A stretch of 64,000 nt of DNA from Talaromyces rugulosus (lineage: Eukaryota > Ascomycota > Eurotiomycetes > Eurotiales > Trichocomaceae). Every line of letters begins with the position of its first letter. Position 1 is the first letter of the stretch. The notes beneath the pieces are model-generated. The model was given only the letters and a program-made list of their open reading frames with translations, did not search any database and was not told where the DNA came from. Location: assembly GCF_013368755.1 (NCBI RefSeq), contig NC_049565.1, positions 496,001 through 560,000 of the forward strand. Direction: 5' to 3'. Positions 45,264 through 56,475 of the stretch are shown in pieces. Made by a program: the position numbers and the translations under genes.

Positions 45264-45912
45264 CTACAATTCCACAACCTGGGTTCCCGGGCCGTCTTTA
45301 ACGGCAGTAGCCCTAGAGAAGCAGGGAACCGACAAGGCATGAGTCCTTCGCTCCGCCTCATACTGATAAAGGATACCCTGATCGTTTTGCCACTGCAGTT
45401 GCGAATAGCTTAATCGACTACTTGTCGTTAGCATAATGTCCGAGAACAATAGGACTGATCTCCCTACAAGAGAAGCATATTTTCTATCTGCCTCGCTTCG
45501 TGCTATATCCATCTTCGCCTTTTTATACAGGTCGTCCAGCTTCTGTTCCGAGAAAAATACCATATCTCTAATCCTGTCATCCCGTTCAACTTTTGCGAGG
45601 AATTCAGTCGCCTTTGGGCCATTTCCAATCTGCGACATGAGGAAAATCGACCTTCTGCCTGCGTCGTCGTTTCTTTTGTAATCGAAAATTGTGTTTTGTA
45701 GGGCGCCGTTGTCTTCTGGGTGTGGCCGTCACATGCATGGCTTTAATAGCACTGTATATGTCGTTCCGAGACCGGGATCTCCTTACCTGTCCATCCGTAA
45801 TAACTATCATGATGATGGGTATACGGTGGTCCTTCGTATTCTTTATACTCAAATTAATTGGTTGAATGATGATTTCCTCCAACCTTGTACCCAGGGAACA
45901 TTTGATAAGCAT
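45264..45912 (-). pseudogene. Truncated von Willebrand factor A-domain gene
   Basis: Minus-strand coding remains. The sequence MLIKCSLGTRLEEIIIQPI, then HRIPIIMIVITDGQ is the middle of a vWA domain (T-L loop, then the V-ITDG strand). After a gtaagg donor it resumes with GALQNTIFDYKRNDDAGRRSIFLMSQIGNGPKATEF and KVERDDRIRDMVFF, the domain's second half. The N-terminal half with the metal-binding DxSxS strand is missing; an in-frame stop lies just upstream and the region beyond is the ankyrin frame on the other strand. I judge it a 5'-truncated relic. Confidence 0.6.
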
Positions 45913-47330
45913 TCTGGATCAGCCTGATGAACAAGAATCTCACTCAACGATTGCACGGAGATGTATCGAGTATTTCTCTGAAAAATCGGAATATGGAAGT
46001 GGCCAAGTGTTTGATGATCCCTTTCTACTAACCACCATGAACGGGCACAAGGAAGTAGTAGAGCTTCTTCTAGACGTTGAGAATATTAATATCAATGCTA
46101 AAGATGAGGAAGTTTATACTCCTCTATCAGCAGCCGCGAAGTACGGCCACAAGGATATTTGTGGTCGTCTCATAGAAAAAGGGGCCAATTCCGACAAGCA
46201 AACAAACCGCCTGAAACCGTTGTATATTGCAGCCCAGGAAAGCCACGTAAGTGTTTTAAAACCACTGATCGCTGAGACAAATAACGGAACCGACAATGGG
46301 ACGGACTCGACGTTTCTCCATCAAACAGCGAGGGGGGGGGGAAGAACTGAAGCCACAAGACTAATACTCGGTGAAAAATTGGTTGATCTTGATGTAGTGG
46401 ACCAAGAAGGACGGACTCCTCTATATGTTGCTGAGGAGAATCGGGCATCGGTTGCGTATTGGGTGAAGGAGAGGGGCGCCCGACGTGGACGCACAAAACC
46501 CTACAAATAAGCAGATCCTTCTTTTTCATGCCCTGAAAGCTGGAAACCCAGGAGCTGCCGACTGGCTACTTTCTTGGGGTGCGGAAGTAGATTCAGTGGA
46601 CGACGCTGGTCAAACGTCCTTACACATCGCCGTGAAGGGATCAGTTCATGATGTGCAGATGATGATCAATTATGGCGCATCTGTGAATATAGCGGACCGC
46701 CTAGACCGGACACATGTGGCTGTGGGTTGTGGGGGCGATAGTGTCGAAATTGTTAAAAGGCTAATACAGAGTGATGCAAACGTCACAGCACGAGATAGGA
46801 AAGGCGACACTCCCCTTCACGGTGCTGCATGTATAGAGTCTTAAAAGACTGTCCGTGTACTGTTGGATCATGACGAGCGGGTAACGAATGCAAAGAACCG
46901 GATCGGCCATGCCCCGTTGCATAAGGCTGCCACAAACAGAGGTACCGAGGTTGTCAAAGTACTTCTTCAAACACGAGCAGAAACGAACAAGGATAAAGAC
47001 GGCAAGACTGCTCTGCATGTGATGGCGTCACGCGGAGCTTTCAATATAGCTTGCACTGTCATCATACACCGGTGCAATGTCGAGCTGAGGGACTACATGG
47101 GACAAACTCCTCTGCACATAGCATCAGCGAATGGGCACCGCGAGACAATGGATATCCTCATCCGAGCCGGGGCAAATCTGGAGGCAAGGGACCATAACGA
47201 CCAAACGTTTCTAGACATAGCCGAAATGAATGGATATCGTGAAACTGTAGCCCAATTCAAGATCACTGGCCCCAAAGAGGTAAGTTCACATGACCAGACC
47301 CCGGCAATCAACACCAGAGACCAATGCTAA
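45866..47330 (+). pseudogene. Broken ankyrin-repeat gene
   Basis: At least ten ankyrin repeats are visible, for example NGHKEVVELLLDVENININAKDEEVYTPLSAAAKYGH and MGQTPLHIASANGHRETMDILIRAGANLEARDH. The frame is interrupted near 46480 (the DVDAQNPTNKQI stretch lies in another frame) and by TAA at 46842-46844, with the same frame resuming directly after. A ten-G run at 46332-46341 is a likely slippage site. The first 50 nt overlap the opposite-strand vWA relic, so the true 5' end is lost. Introns could explain one break but not obviously both. Fungal ankyrin proteins often belong to fast-evolving NLR-like families; no effector domain remains. Confidence 0.65.
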
Positions 47331-48640
47331 CTAGCCATAAGCCCCGAAGCGATGACGACTGGCACATGCAAACTTGCATCTCATTACGGGCCTCGCCGTC
47401 CTTCCCTGAATTAGATGAACCGGCGTTGGCCCAGAGTATGGAGAGGGTTAAATGGGCGTGGAAGAAATGGATAGTGGCCCCGTGTCATATTCCAGCCCTC
47501 CTCAGATTTACCCTCTACGACATCCTCATCCTATGCGGTGAGATAACCGCAATAAAATCAAATCCGAAAGAAAATGCTGAGTGAGACTTGGTAGATAATA
47601 GTGGATCGATGAATATCACAAAGAAGAAAAAAATGCTTCAAAACACACTCGGTCAAATCGCCGCAATAGCGACTGAACCCTGTCATAACGGAATTTCCCT
47701 CCGTCTTTTAATGGTGATAGGATATGGGACAACCTGACTGAGAAGGGCGTCAATAAAGAAGTAGAATCCATTAATTATGGAGGAAATACAGCGCTGGTTA
47801 GCTGATGCTCTATAAGTTGCACCCTATCGTTTTCAACACATACCAAGCCATGACATCATTTGTTGACCTGCTCTTGCAATTGTCCTGGATCTAGAACATT
47901 ATCCCTAAACTCTTTATCAACTGCTCCTTGGAATTCAGTCACCGTGAGAGGCCATTCCGAAAATAAAACCCATAAAATTCCCCAGATCATCAACAGGATC
48001 CAAAAGGATATGATGAATAGCTTCAGAAAGACCTTATTCGTCTATACCATCGCGAGTTATGAGGATTATCTTGAATTTGAAATCATTCTCTGTTGCGAAA
48101 ACCGGCTGAAGTAGTTCAGCGAGCTTCTCAATATCCTCTGAACCAGCTTCCCGAGGCGCATCGATGATAAGATAGGTGGATTCTCTACTTCTCAAAAACC
48201 GGCTGAAATAATAAATTTTATAGTTTATTATCATGAATAATATCTAAATATTAATAGCTATAAAAAAAAATACTACCTACTTGAAATATCGAGATCCAAT
48301 AAAAGTAGAGATACTAGTTTCTCAAGGAAAATCTCTATAAATAGGCCTAACCCACACAAATCGCTAACTACGCTAACTATCTGTCATAGCCTAGGGCTTG
48401 GTATAGACGTTAAATATGACCAAATAATAAATAATAATAATAATGATAGAAATATAATTGCTTGCTCTTTGTAATAACTTTCTCACAGATATTTGATTAT
48501 AGAATTTAATTAAATTTACACTAGGAATAATATTATTCTAATTTATATATCTTCTACACTCTTTTCATCTTTTATAGCCTTTTGATATTAACTATATTAC
48601 TATTTTAAAATAGTAAAATAGATAGCTTGTTGAGTAGCAG
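47331..48640. other. Decayed AT-rich region without intact genes
   Basis: Multiple stop codons on both strands. A minus-strand scrap (next entry) may be an NTPase relic. From about 48240 to 48600 the DNA is very AT-rich, as expected for mutated repeats next to the transposon relic. Confidence 0.45.
48034..48234 (-). pseudogene. Possible NACHT-type NTPase fragment
   Basis: Reads STYLIIDAPREAGSEDIEKL, then LLQPVFATENDFKFKIILITR. It resembles the Walker B strand (yLIIDALDE-type) and sensor strand (kIllTSR-type) of fungal NACHT proteins. Only about 65 residues survive. The location next to a broken ankyrin gene fits a decayed NLR-like gene, but similarity is weak. Confidence 0.3.
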
Positions 48641-49258
48641 ATAAGGCTTAGGTTCAATCATATTAGTAAAATCGATTTTCTTACTGCATTTCTGGAAGCC
48701 CATTTGATAGCATGTAAAGCTAAGACAGTTCAGAATAACTTCATAGCAGCTGGATTAGTGCCATTTAATCCAGATTAAGTCTATCAATAGCTTACCATTT
48801 AGCATAGACCTTCTATATCTCCAAGTCGATCAAGCAATACATAATTATCCTGCTTATAAACACCTCAAAATCCATGTCAATTTAAGCGCCAATTAACGAT
48901 AACCAAAAAGCATATAAGCTAGCATATATGTAGCCCATCGGATTCATTCGATGAGGTGATTAACTGGATGTCTAAAGTGTACGAGATGACTATAAATAGC
49001 CCTGCACTTCTAGGGAAAGAAATCCATGACTTACGGGCTGTACATGAGAAGGAGAAGCAGAAACATAGATAATCTAAAAAATGGATAATTTATAAGCAAG
49101 GAATTGCTAGAGAGGAAGCTCAGGCGTTTATACAGAGTCAGATTGAGGCATCTCAAAGTACTACTGCTACTCCGGCTGAGCCCAAGCTTCCAGACTCTCC
49201 AGCGCTCGCCGCCAATTTCAGTGATTCTCGGGCATAGAAGGCATCAATGCCCCAATTG
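48640..49258 (+). mobile_element. Fot1/pogo-family DNA transposon relic (transposase 3' part)
   Basis: The + strand carries transposase C-terminal sequence: IDFLTAFLEAHLIACKAKTV, then QNNFIAAGLVPFNPD. Further on come a degenerate block, HDLRAVHEKEKQKHR and EEAQAFIQSQIEASQSTTATP with a Pro/Ser tail. This is the usual end of fungal pogo/Fot1 transposases (GL-PFNPD followed by an L-a-h-e block and a -EEaq- helix). Stop codons interrupt it repeatedly and the DDE core is gone into AT-rich DNA. C-to-T type changes would fit repeat-induced point mutation. Confidence 0.7.
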
Positions 49259-49682
49259 TGCTAGTAATTAATTTTTCGTATATAATTACTGTTGTTGGTT
49301 AGAAATTGAGGCATAAAATCAAATAGACTACGCGGTCGGAAGGAAAGTGGCCACTCGTTGGAAGTGGCCGCTCGGTGTCCGATTACATTGTATAACAAAG
49401 AGTCGACTATTCTGATTGGGTCGTTTTGATTAGTAAGACAAGCATTTTCCGATATCATTATGTCGTTATTATCACGTGATTCAAACCTGCATACTGCTAA
49501 TACACGTCGAGTAACGTGACCCCTTAATTCAGCGTGTTTCGGGGTCCGTAGAGATTCGTCTGGCTCGCAGCTCACGGCAGAGCGGTGCAGCTGGGAAACG
49601 GCTGGAAAACGATCTAACACCAGCAGTTATTCTCGATACCTCCGACCTAGCAGCCAAATACCACATTCAGAATATCTAGGCT
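49259..49682. other. Promoter region of the DHA2 transporter gene
   Basis: About 420 bp between the transposon relic and the transporter start. It includes ATCACGTGAT near 49471-49480, a palindromic CACGTG E-box. No coding sequence is recognised. Confidence 0.45.
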
Positions 49683-51479
49683 ATGGCGGCCGCAACTGAA
49701 TCCATGGCCGTGAATTCCAGCAGCCCAACTCCGAACGCCCAATGCCAGGATTCTACAAAAGATGCCTTCGTTGGCGATACTCAACGCTCCGAAATTGCGA
49801 ATGACAAGCAGATGAGCACAAAGGAGCCCATGGAGACTGTCGCCTTGCCTGAAAAAGGTAGAACGAGACTCGAGACAACACTAATCATGGGCGCTCTCTC
49901 TGTTTCCCTCTTCCTTTCCGCTCTCGACACGACCATTATAACTACTGCCGTTCCGACCATTGTCACCCATTTTAACTCTGAAATCGGCTACATTTGGGTC
50001 GGCAGTGCGTATCTGCTTGGAAACGCCGCCGTCGTGCCAATCTGGGGGAAGATTTCCGACATCTTCGGTCGCAAGCAAACTTTGCTTGTCACGGTCAGTG
50101 TATTTTTGCTTGGTTCGCTTCTTTGCGCCATTAGCCAGAACATGGCTATGCTCATTGCTGCAAGAGCTATCCAAGGCATTGGTGGTGGCGGTACCATTTT
50201 GCTGCCCAACATCTGCGTGTCGGATCTCTTCCCACTGCATAAGCGCGGCATGTATTTTGGTATACTCAGCACGGTTTGGGCCTTGGCCTCGGCCCTGGGA
50301 CCTGTCATCGGTGGCATCTTCACTAGCAGGGTCTCTTGGCGTTGGTGCTTTTACATCAACCTCCCCTTTGGCGGCGTGGCTCTGGCGACTTTGACCTTCT
50401 TCCTCAAGCTTCACAATCCTCGCACGCCCATCAGACAGGGACTTGCTGTCATCGATTTTATTGGCAACCTGCTTGTCATTGGCGGAACAGTCATGATTCT
50501 CATAGGCATTCAGTTTGGTGGTATTCAGTACGCTTGGAATTCCGCCACTATCATCTGCCTTCTCGTCTTTGGCGCCATTGCCGTTGCACTATTCTGCCTC
50601 TACGAGTCCAGAATAGCGAAGTACCCCGTCATTCCTCCACGAATTTTCCGCTATAGAAACAGTATTTCCGCTTACAGCTTGAGTGTTATGCACGCCATGG
50701 CTTTCCTAGGTGGAACGTACTGGCTGCCGTTGTATTTCCAGTCTGTGCTTGGAGCTAATTCTCTCATGTCCGGAGTGTATCTGCTGCCATACGTCATATC
50801 CTCGTCCATAGTTTCGATAGGCGCTGGTATCGTAATCAAGAAAACTGGCAACTTTCGATTGCCCATAATCATTGGTCTGTTCGTAATGACCATCGGTCTA
50901 GGGCTCATGACCTATCTTGACGATGAGCCTCACTGGGATAGAATCGTTTTATTCCAGATTATTGCCGGACTCGGGTCTGCTCCGAACTTTCAGGCGCCTC
51001 TCATTGCCATCCAGACAAACATTGAACCTCGTGATATTGGCGCCGCGACCTCCAGCTACTCCTTCGCTCGTCAAATTGGCACGTTTATCTCCATCTCCAT
51101 TGGCGGCGTCGTTTTCAACAATGTCATGAAGTCACAGCGAGATCACCTAGCGTCCGTCTTAGGCCAGCAGCTGGCCCAGGAATTCAGCGGCCAGGAAGCT
51201 TCCGCTAGCATCCAGAAAATTAACGATCTCCCACCGAATCAAATCCACACAGTTAGGACAGCATACTGGAATGCGCTGCAAAAGATGTTTATTCTGTACG
51301 CTTGCGTCAGCTTTACCGGCTTGGCCATTAGCTTCTGGATCAAGCAAACCGTATTAACTAAGGAACATACAGAGCACAAGACTGGTCTTCAGTCGCTCAA
51401 GATGGAAGACCGCCAAAAGACCAAAAAGCCCGACGAGGAACGTCCTGCTCCGGTGAAAAGCGCCAACGATAGTACGTAA
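49683..51479 (+). CDS. MFS transporter, DHA2 (14-TM) multidrug/toxin efflux type
   Basis: Single exon, 598 residues, plasma-membrane pump. The first 65 residues are polar; then come 14 predicted helices. Family motifs: LSALDTTIITTAVPTIVTHF (helix 1), motif A GKISDIFGRKQTLL, motif B-like AARAIQGIGGGGTILL, motif C WALASALGPVIGGIF followed by WRWCFYINLPFGG, which is the DHA2 signature. The tail is Lys/Glu-rich. Similar pumps export mycotoxins and antibiotics or give azole tolerance. No metabolite gene adjoins it directly, but 2OG oxygenase genes follow within 3 kb. Intact and well-formed; the start ATG lies close behind the leader. Confidence 0.93.
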   Translation: MAAATESMAVNSSSPTPNAQCQDSTKDAFVGDTQRSEIANDKQMSTKEPMETVALPEKGRTRLETTLIMGALSVSLFLSALDTTIITTAVPTIVTHFNSEIGYIWVGSAYLLGNAAVVPIWGKISDIFGRKQTLLVTVSVFLLGSLLCAISQNMAMLIAARAIQGIGGGGTILLPNICVSDLFPLHKRGMYFGILSTVWALASALGPVIGGIFTSRVSWRWCFYINLPFGGVALATLTFFLKLHNPRTPIRQGLAVIDFIGNLLVIGGTVMILIGIQFGGIQYAWNSATIICLLVFGAIAVALFCLYESRIAKYPVIPPRIFRYRNSISAYSLSVMHAMAFLGGTYWLPLYFQSVLGANSLMSGVYLLPYVISSSIVSIGAGIVIKKTGNFRLPIIIGLFVMTIGLGLMTYLDDEPHWDRIVLFQIIAGLGSAPNFQAPLIAIQTNIEPRDIGAATSSYSFARQIGTFISISIGGVVFNNVMKSQRDHLASVLGQQLAQEFSGQEASASIQKINDLPPNQIHTVRTAYWNALQKMFILYACVSFTGLAISFWIKQTVLTKEHTEHKTGLQSLKMEDRQKTKKPDEERPAPVKSANDST

Positions 51480-52448
51480 AGACGAAAGCGGTGCATTTTG
51501 CAGTTTTATCGGGTGAACACATCAACCTTGATCAGCTTAAAACATACTTATGAGGTCTTTTTTTATCACGGCCCGCTGTATTCAGGTCTGCTGTTAATGT
51601 CGTTCGATATATCGCACGTATTTAAGAGGTAGAAACGACGGAGTTTGGGAGTTTACGGAGCATCTGCACAACCGCGAGCCAAGACTAGCCAAGAGCTAGT
51701 CAACTTCAACAGTATAAAAATTGGAAGATAGTCCTGACATAGAGATGATATCAACTATAATCATTAATTTATTATTATTCTATTTACTACTGGACTTTAA
51801 ACCCAACAAGCTTCGTGGTGATCATGGTGGTCCTACTAGTAGCTTTAACCAAAACTTTTTATATAGTAGTAACTAACTCTAAATGAATCTGCTTAATTTA
51901 GGCTCGAAAGCCTTATACAAGACCTTTAAAAAAATTATAGCTAAGCCAATCGTTCTTTGTATGATTATTACTTTACTGAAGCGGCATGTGGCCTCAAAAC
52001 ACTTTTTTTCCCTTTCTTATTTGTTTGCACTTGGATTGCTAAACCAACGCGTGTTCCGCATTCATTATTGGGAAATTACAAAAAACACGTTCACATATAC
52101 ATTATAATAGCTATTGGTAATAATTCTAAATAATAGCAAGTAAGCTCTCTACGCAGTTGCAAAGCCCAGCAGTAATTCAAAGTAGTATATTATCAACTCT
52201 ATCATCACCGCTGTCGAGGATCTCAAGGCTTAATACATTTAGATTCGTTTCTAATAGATTCTAGGATATAATGACAATGCTAAGAACGATTAGTCTTTTA
52301 GCTTGTTTCCTTTCAGAGATCTTTCCCAAGCAGTTTAATAGAGATATACGTCTATAAGACTTAGGAATATAATATTTGTTTCAATCTATTTTTTCAAAAT
52401 AATGCCGGTAGCTTTTTTCCAGCATGAAGCAGGCAGATCGTTTCTGCT
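51480..52448. other. Intergenic, AT-rich, no gene recognised
   Basis: About 970 bp between the transporter and the 2OG oxygenase stop. Open frames here look random and codon use is AT-biased; it may contain transposon debris. Confidence 0.4.
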
Positions 52449-53607
52449 TCAATAGGCACCAACCTGCAATTGGGGATAGTGGGTAGCGTTTCGCAGGCCC
52501 TGGTATTCTAAAGCAGTCATGTCCTCATAGATAGCCTTCTTGCCTTCAGGCACAAACTCCTTGAGCGGACCGACATTGACGTTTCTGTTCGCCTTATTGA
52601 AATAAACTAAACTCCATCTCTCTGGTACGAGATCGCCATCAAAGTCTAACGGCCTGTTGACCCGGTGCAAGCCGGCGCGAATAAGTCCATTTGTCCAGCG
52701 CTGTAGTGTTTCGCCAGCAATCACTACCACTTCTTGGTCCGATTCATATGGTAGCGGAAGGAAGGTGCCAGGGTTGCTGCGGTCTTCGTATTCCAATCCC
52801 TGCACGACATCTAGGAAAACGAGAGAAATGATGCCGAAGTCATTGTGCGGCCAGATACGGCTGACATCACCGCGATCTAAGATCGCTCGATCGACTGGAG
52901 GGAAATGATTGATACGAATTGTGCTGGCCTCATTGGTGCAGCGACTAGTAAAAATGGTGGGATCGAGCTCGAGAGCTTCAGCTATCAACTCCAGCAAGAC
53001 GAGAGTGAGATCTCCAGACGAGTAAAAGAAACCTTCCAGTGTGTCTTGGTAGCCCGGAAGCACATCAGTGGAAGGCCATTTGTTAGGATACAGCTTGTCA
53101 TTAGGATGACCGCAATCGAAGCTCTCCTATTTAGGCCATCGTATTAATCAAAAGCACCTACATCGTAACTGGGCCGGCGCTAGACAGGGTAATCTTCTCA
53201 CTTTGCTGTCGCTAAACTTGGGCTCCTTCTCCTTAATGCCCAGTTTGTTTGACTCCAAATACCAAGTCTTCTCTTCTCCAGGAAGGCACCATCCTCGCTG
53301 CTGTTTATCTGTTTGTGTATTTGCGATTGGTAGTTTGAGTTCCAGTGGAAGCCGGAAAAACTTTTTGATCTGTACAACCAAAATTGGAGCGATTCTTAGT
53401 CTATCTACCCACCCACTTAACCAAAGTCGTGCTGAGGGCTTATACCTGATCGAATGTTTCCGTCACTAGTGGAACGGGAACAGTATGGTTTATCAACTTA
53501 ACGAAGCCATATGTTGACAGCCCGTTCAATAGCTTGGTTCGAAACTCAACGAGCTTCTCTTTATCTCCGCTAGCAAGAGCGGAGGCGTCGATTACCGGGA
53601 TAGTCAT
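52449..53607 (-). CDS. 2-oxoglutarate/Fe(II)-dependent oxygenase (IPNS-like)
   Basis: Exons 53446-53607, 53202-53369 and 52449-53126 give 335 residues; introns are 76 and 75 nt. The start is the ATG of MTIPVIDASALASGD. The N-terminal DIOX_N part (FGFV-type: GLSTYGFVKLINH) is followed by the Fe site HND at about 204-206 (WPHNDFGIISLVF) and the distal His about 264 (RAGLHRVNRP). RWSLVYF near 282 supplies the Arg-x-Ser that binds 2-oxoglutarate. It should hydroxylate, desaturate or cyclise a small molecule. Three CGG-N-CCG sites lie 230-290 bp upstream of its start, suggesting Zn2Cys6 control. Confidence 0.85.
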
Positions 53608-53836
53608 GTTGTCTATTCTTGTTTTTTTTGAAGGGAAAGCAAGACACAGAAAGCTCAACAAGAACGTACTTGACGAGAAGACCTTCTCTCATCTGCCCAT
53701 TCCATGATAGACATGTTATAAATTCTGACTCCGTTGAATACAGAGGCATGCGAACATGCAATCTGCACATATTCCGAATAGAGAAACATATAGAACCGCT
53801 CCGGTCATAAGTGGGGCCGATTGAAGCAGCCGTCGA

Positions 53837-53901
53837 CGGTCCGGTAGCGGTCCGACGAGCGGTTCGCCTTACTTCGCCGGAATGGGCAGCTCGGCGGTCC
53901 G
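53837..53901. promoter_or_regulatory. Three CGGTCCG inverted CGG sites
   Basis: Exact heptamer CGGTCCG at 53837-53843, 53848-53854 and 53895-53901. CGG-N1-CCG is a classic shape for a Zn2Cys6 dimer half-site pair, and the sites lie upstream of the 2OG oxygenase gene on the minus strand. Confidence 0.45.
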
Positions 53902-54924
53902 AGGCGCAGTTCTGGAAATACTCTAGTCAGCCGTTTGTCTTCACGGAAGGATAGGTTCGCCACTATTCCTAATAATCATATGAGTGGCCCGTCTTCGACC
54001 GCGGTTTATCATAGGGCTTGGTATATTTGTCTGTTGGTACTGTTATACAGATTTTGCCCCGCGTAAGCTTAGTTCTTCCTCGACCTGGAGGAACGGGTGC
54101 CAATAATTCGTCACTTGTGCAATGCTAAACCTAACAGGATAGCATCAGGCCGCCATATTAGGAAAGTGTCAGCGCGGAATCCATTAGTTATGCTTTTATT
54201 ATCATCACTCTACCGCTATAATGACTCCGTGCTGAGCTGCTGTTGGGGATCTTATCAAAGATAAAATGATTCAATGATTAGGACCATTACCTGAAGAGGA
54301 AGGCTCGTAGAGTAGAAGACTAGCAAATGGATAAGGCACGTGAAAAGGGAATAATCAAGGAAATTAGATAACAATTACCCTGAATGAGGAGAACAAGGCA
54401 GTCATTTCTTCGTGGCTAACGAGAGGGGTTTCTTTCTCAAACAAAAAGATCGAACAAATGTGGTCTTAGTATTACCTATATCTGCCTTATCAATACAAAT
54501 AGAAACTAACGGAAATACGAGCAAGGCTGGATATCCCTCATCACACGGAAGGAAGAGAAACAGAGACTCGGCTGAGGCGATGTGTGATAAGAGATTCAGC
54601 TCACCACCAATGAGTAAAAGGAAAATATTATACTCATTGGATAATGAGATTAGCTTAGGGTTTATCAGTAAGAACGGGTCTGGATTCACTAAGGAACCTT
54701 AAACCGGCCCACTTTCCCCAGATCCACTGAGGCTAAACAATAGACTAAATTATGCTTAACAATGATTGAATAGGACCAGCCACTCATGAGATATTGATAG
54801 ATGTTTGTAAGAATGTCCAGAAGTATAACGGTTGAATGCAATTAATACAGATAGGTTGACGGCCTATTTTTTGCCGTCCAATCTCTTCTGACAGGGCTTG
54901 TGAAAGGGCACTACTGTATTTCCA
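53902..54924. other. Intergenic, no gene recognised
   Basis: About 1 kb between the regulatory sites and the stop of the MCT-like transporter. A 97-codon open frame near 54412-54702 lacks an ATG and any family motif, so I do not call it. Confidence 0.4.
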
Positions 54925-56475
54925 TTAGATCCATCCTACTCGTCGACCCACAAAACTGGCTCCGCTCAGCAGCGCGGTTATCCCGGTGAAGACAATGACA
55001 GTTCCATAGCCGCTACCATAGCCGTATTGAGCTTGTCCTTTCCAGGGCGAGCCTTGGAGAAGGGCCTCGCTGAGCGGACCGGATATTACATTTCCGAGAC
55101 CTCTCCCAGTAGCTATCCATGCTAGGACCGTACTTGGATCCGCTGAGTTCGTCTTCTGCGTGACAGCTCGAACGATGCCCGGCCAAGTAGCAACCCAGCT
55201 GCCCGCGAAGATGCCATACTCAACCGCAAAAATAAAAAGTGGCGTCAGAGAGGTTGAAAACCCCCAAATGACGAAGACCCCGATGGTAGATCCAACAGTT
55301 GACAGGAAGCTGCATGTTGTGACATCATATTTATCGATGATCGCCCCCATGAGGACGCATCCAATTGTCGATGCGATATTGTAAAGGAGCACTGAGAGAG
55401 AGCCTACACTGGGCGATGCGCCGATTGATGCGGCATAGCTAGGCAGGTAAATGGACGGGAGGAAGAACCCAAGACCTTGGATCGTGTTGCAAAGCTGGAG
55501 CAACATAAATGTAGATGTCGTCATGAATTTGATGTTAATTCGATTTTTGAGCGAACGACTCGTAGGAGGTAGCCGTGGCCGCATACAGTATACGAAAGGT
55601 CCTGCGAGGATAACAATCGCCACGGCAAAGGCTCGAAGAGTGGTCTGGTATCCAAAGCGATTGAGAAGCTGCTGGGTGATGACGGGAATAATGGTACCAC
55701 CGCATCCCGTACCAGCCTATGCTCGTTAATCAATGACTTTCGCTGGTACAATAGGCAGTATGATGGGGGCTTACTAGCATAATGCCGAATGCGAAACCCT
55801 TGCGTTGGACGTACCATTCATCTATCAAGAGAAGACACGTTGAATAAGATATACTACCTCCAAGGCCGTATAGGATGCCCTGAGCACCAATGAGCGTGGC
55901 TACATTTGTTGCAAAAGAGCTGATGACAAGAGACACGGCCATGAGCACTACTCCAAAGCTGCACGCAACTCGAAGATAGTTTTGATTGGCTTGCAAGATT
56001 GCAAATATTAGAGGAAGATCGAGATACAGAACGCCCTATATTTCATGTCAACAGAGGGCGCTCAGTAACGCTGGCGGTATGGACATGGAAATACCCACCA
56101 GAGCGCATGTTCCGACAGTAGCAATGTTGCTAGAGCCTTTGAATGGCTCGTGAGTACTATAGTAGTCTTGGAAGACACCGTAAGTGAAGGGTAACCCTGT
56201 GACATTGTGTCAATATCAATTGAAGCGGGCATGTTCACTAAAGAGGATGGATTCTTCCTACCCCAGACTAACGCTTCAAGTATAAAACAGGCAGTTAGAA
56301 AAAGGTAAGCGTCTTTACCCCGGTCTGCTGGAGGCGGAGGTTCCCCGTAGCCCGCGGAATCGGACACAAGTTCACCGGTGTCTCTATCTTCGCCATACTC
56401 GATGTTTGTGGTCTCGGTGGCTACTATTGTCCGAGTAGACACACTTCTCCGTCTGTATTGGCTTAGTTCGGCCAT
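54925..56475 (-). CDS. MFS transporter, monocarboxylate-transporter-like
   Basis: Exons 56262-56475, 56099-56196, 55775-56035 and 54925-55716 give 454 residues; introns are 65, 63 and 58 nt, all in phase. The N-terminus is polar (MAELSQYRRRSVSTRT) and followed by ACFILEALVWGLPFTYGVFQDYY, the MCT-family helix 1. GGSISYSTCLLLIDEWYVQRKGFAFGIM and AGTGCGGTIIPVITQQL carry the family signature (Gly-rich loop after 'D-W/YF-KRR-lA-G'). Helices continue to the end (GVFVIWGFSTSLTPLFIFAVEYGIFAG). Substrate: likely a monocarboxylate or related small acid; direction is unknown. It sits between two 2OG oxygenase genes. Confidence 0.87.

Noticed and set aside
54412..54702. 97-codon frame after the 2OG oxygenase
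   Set aside because: It lacks an ATG start and any recognisable domain.
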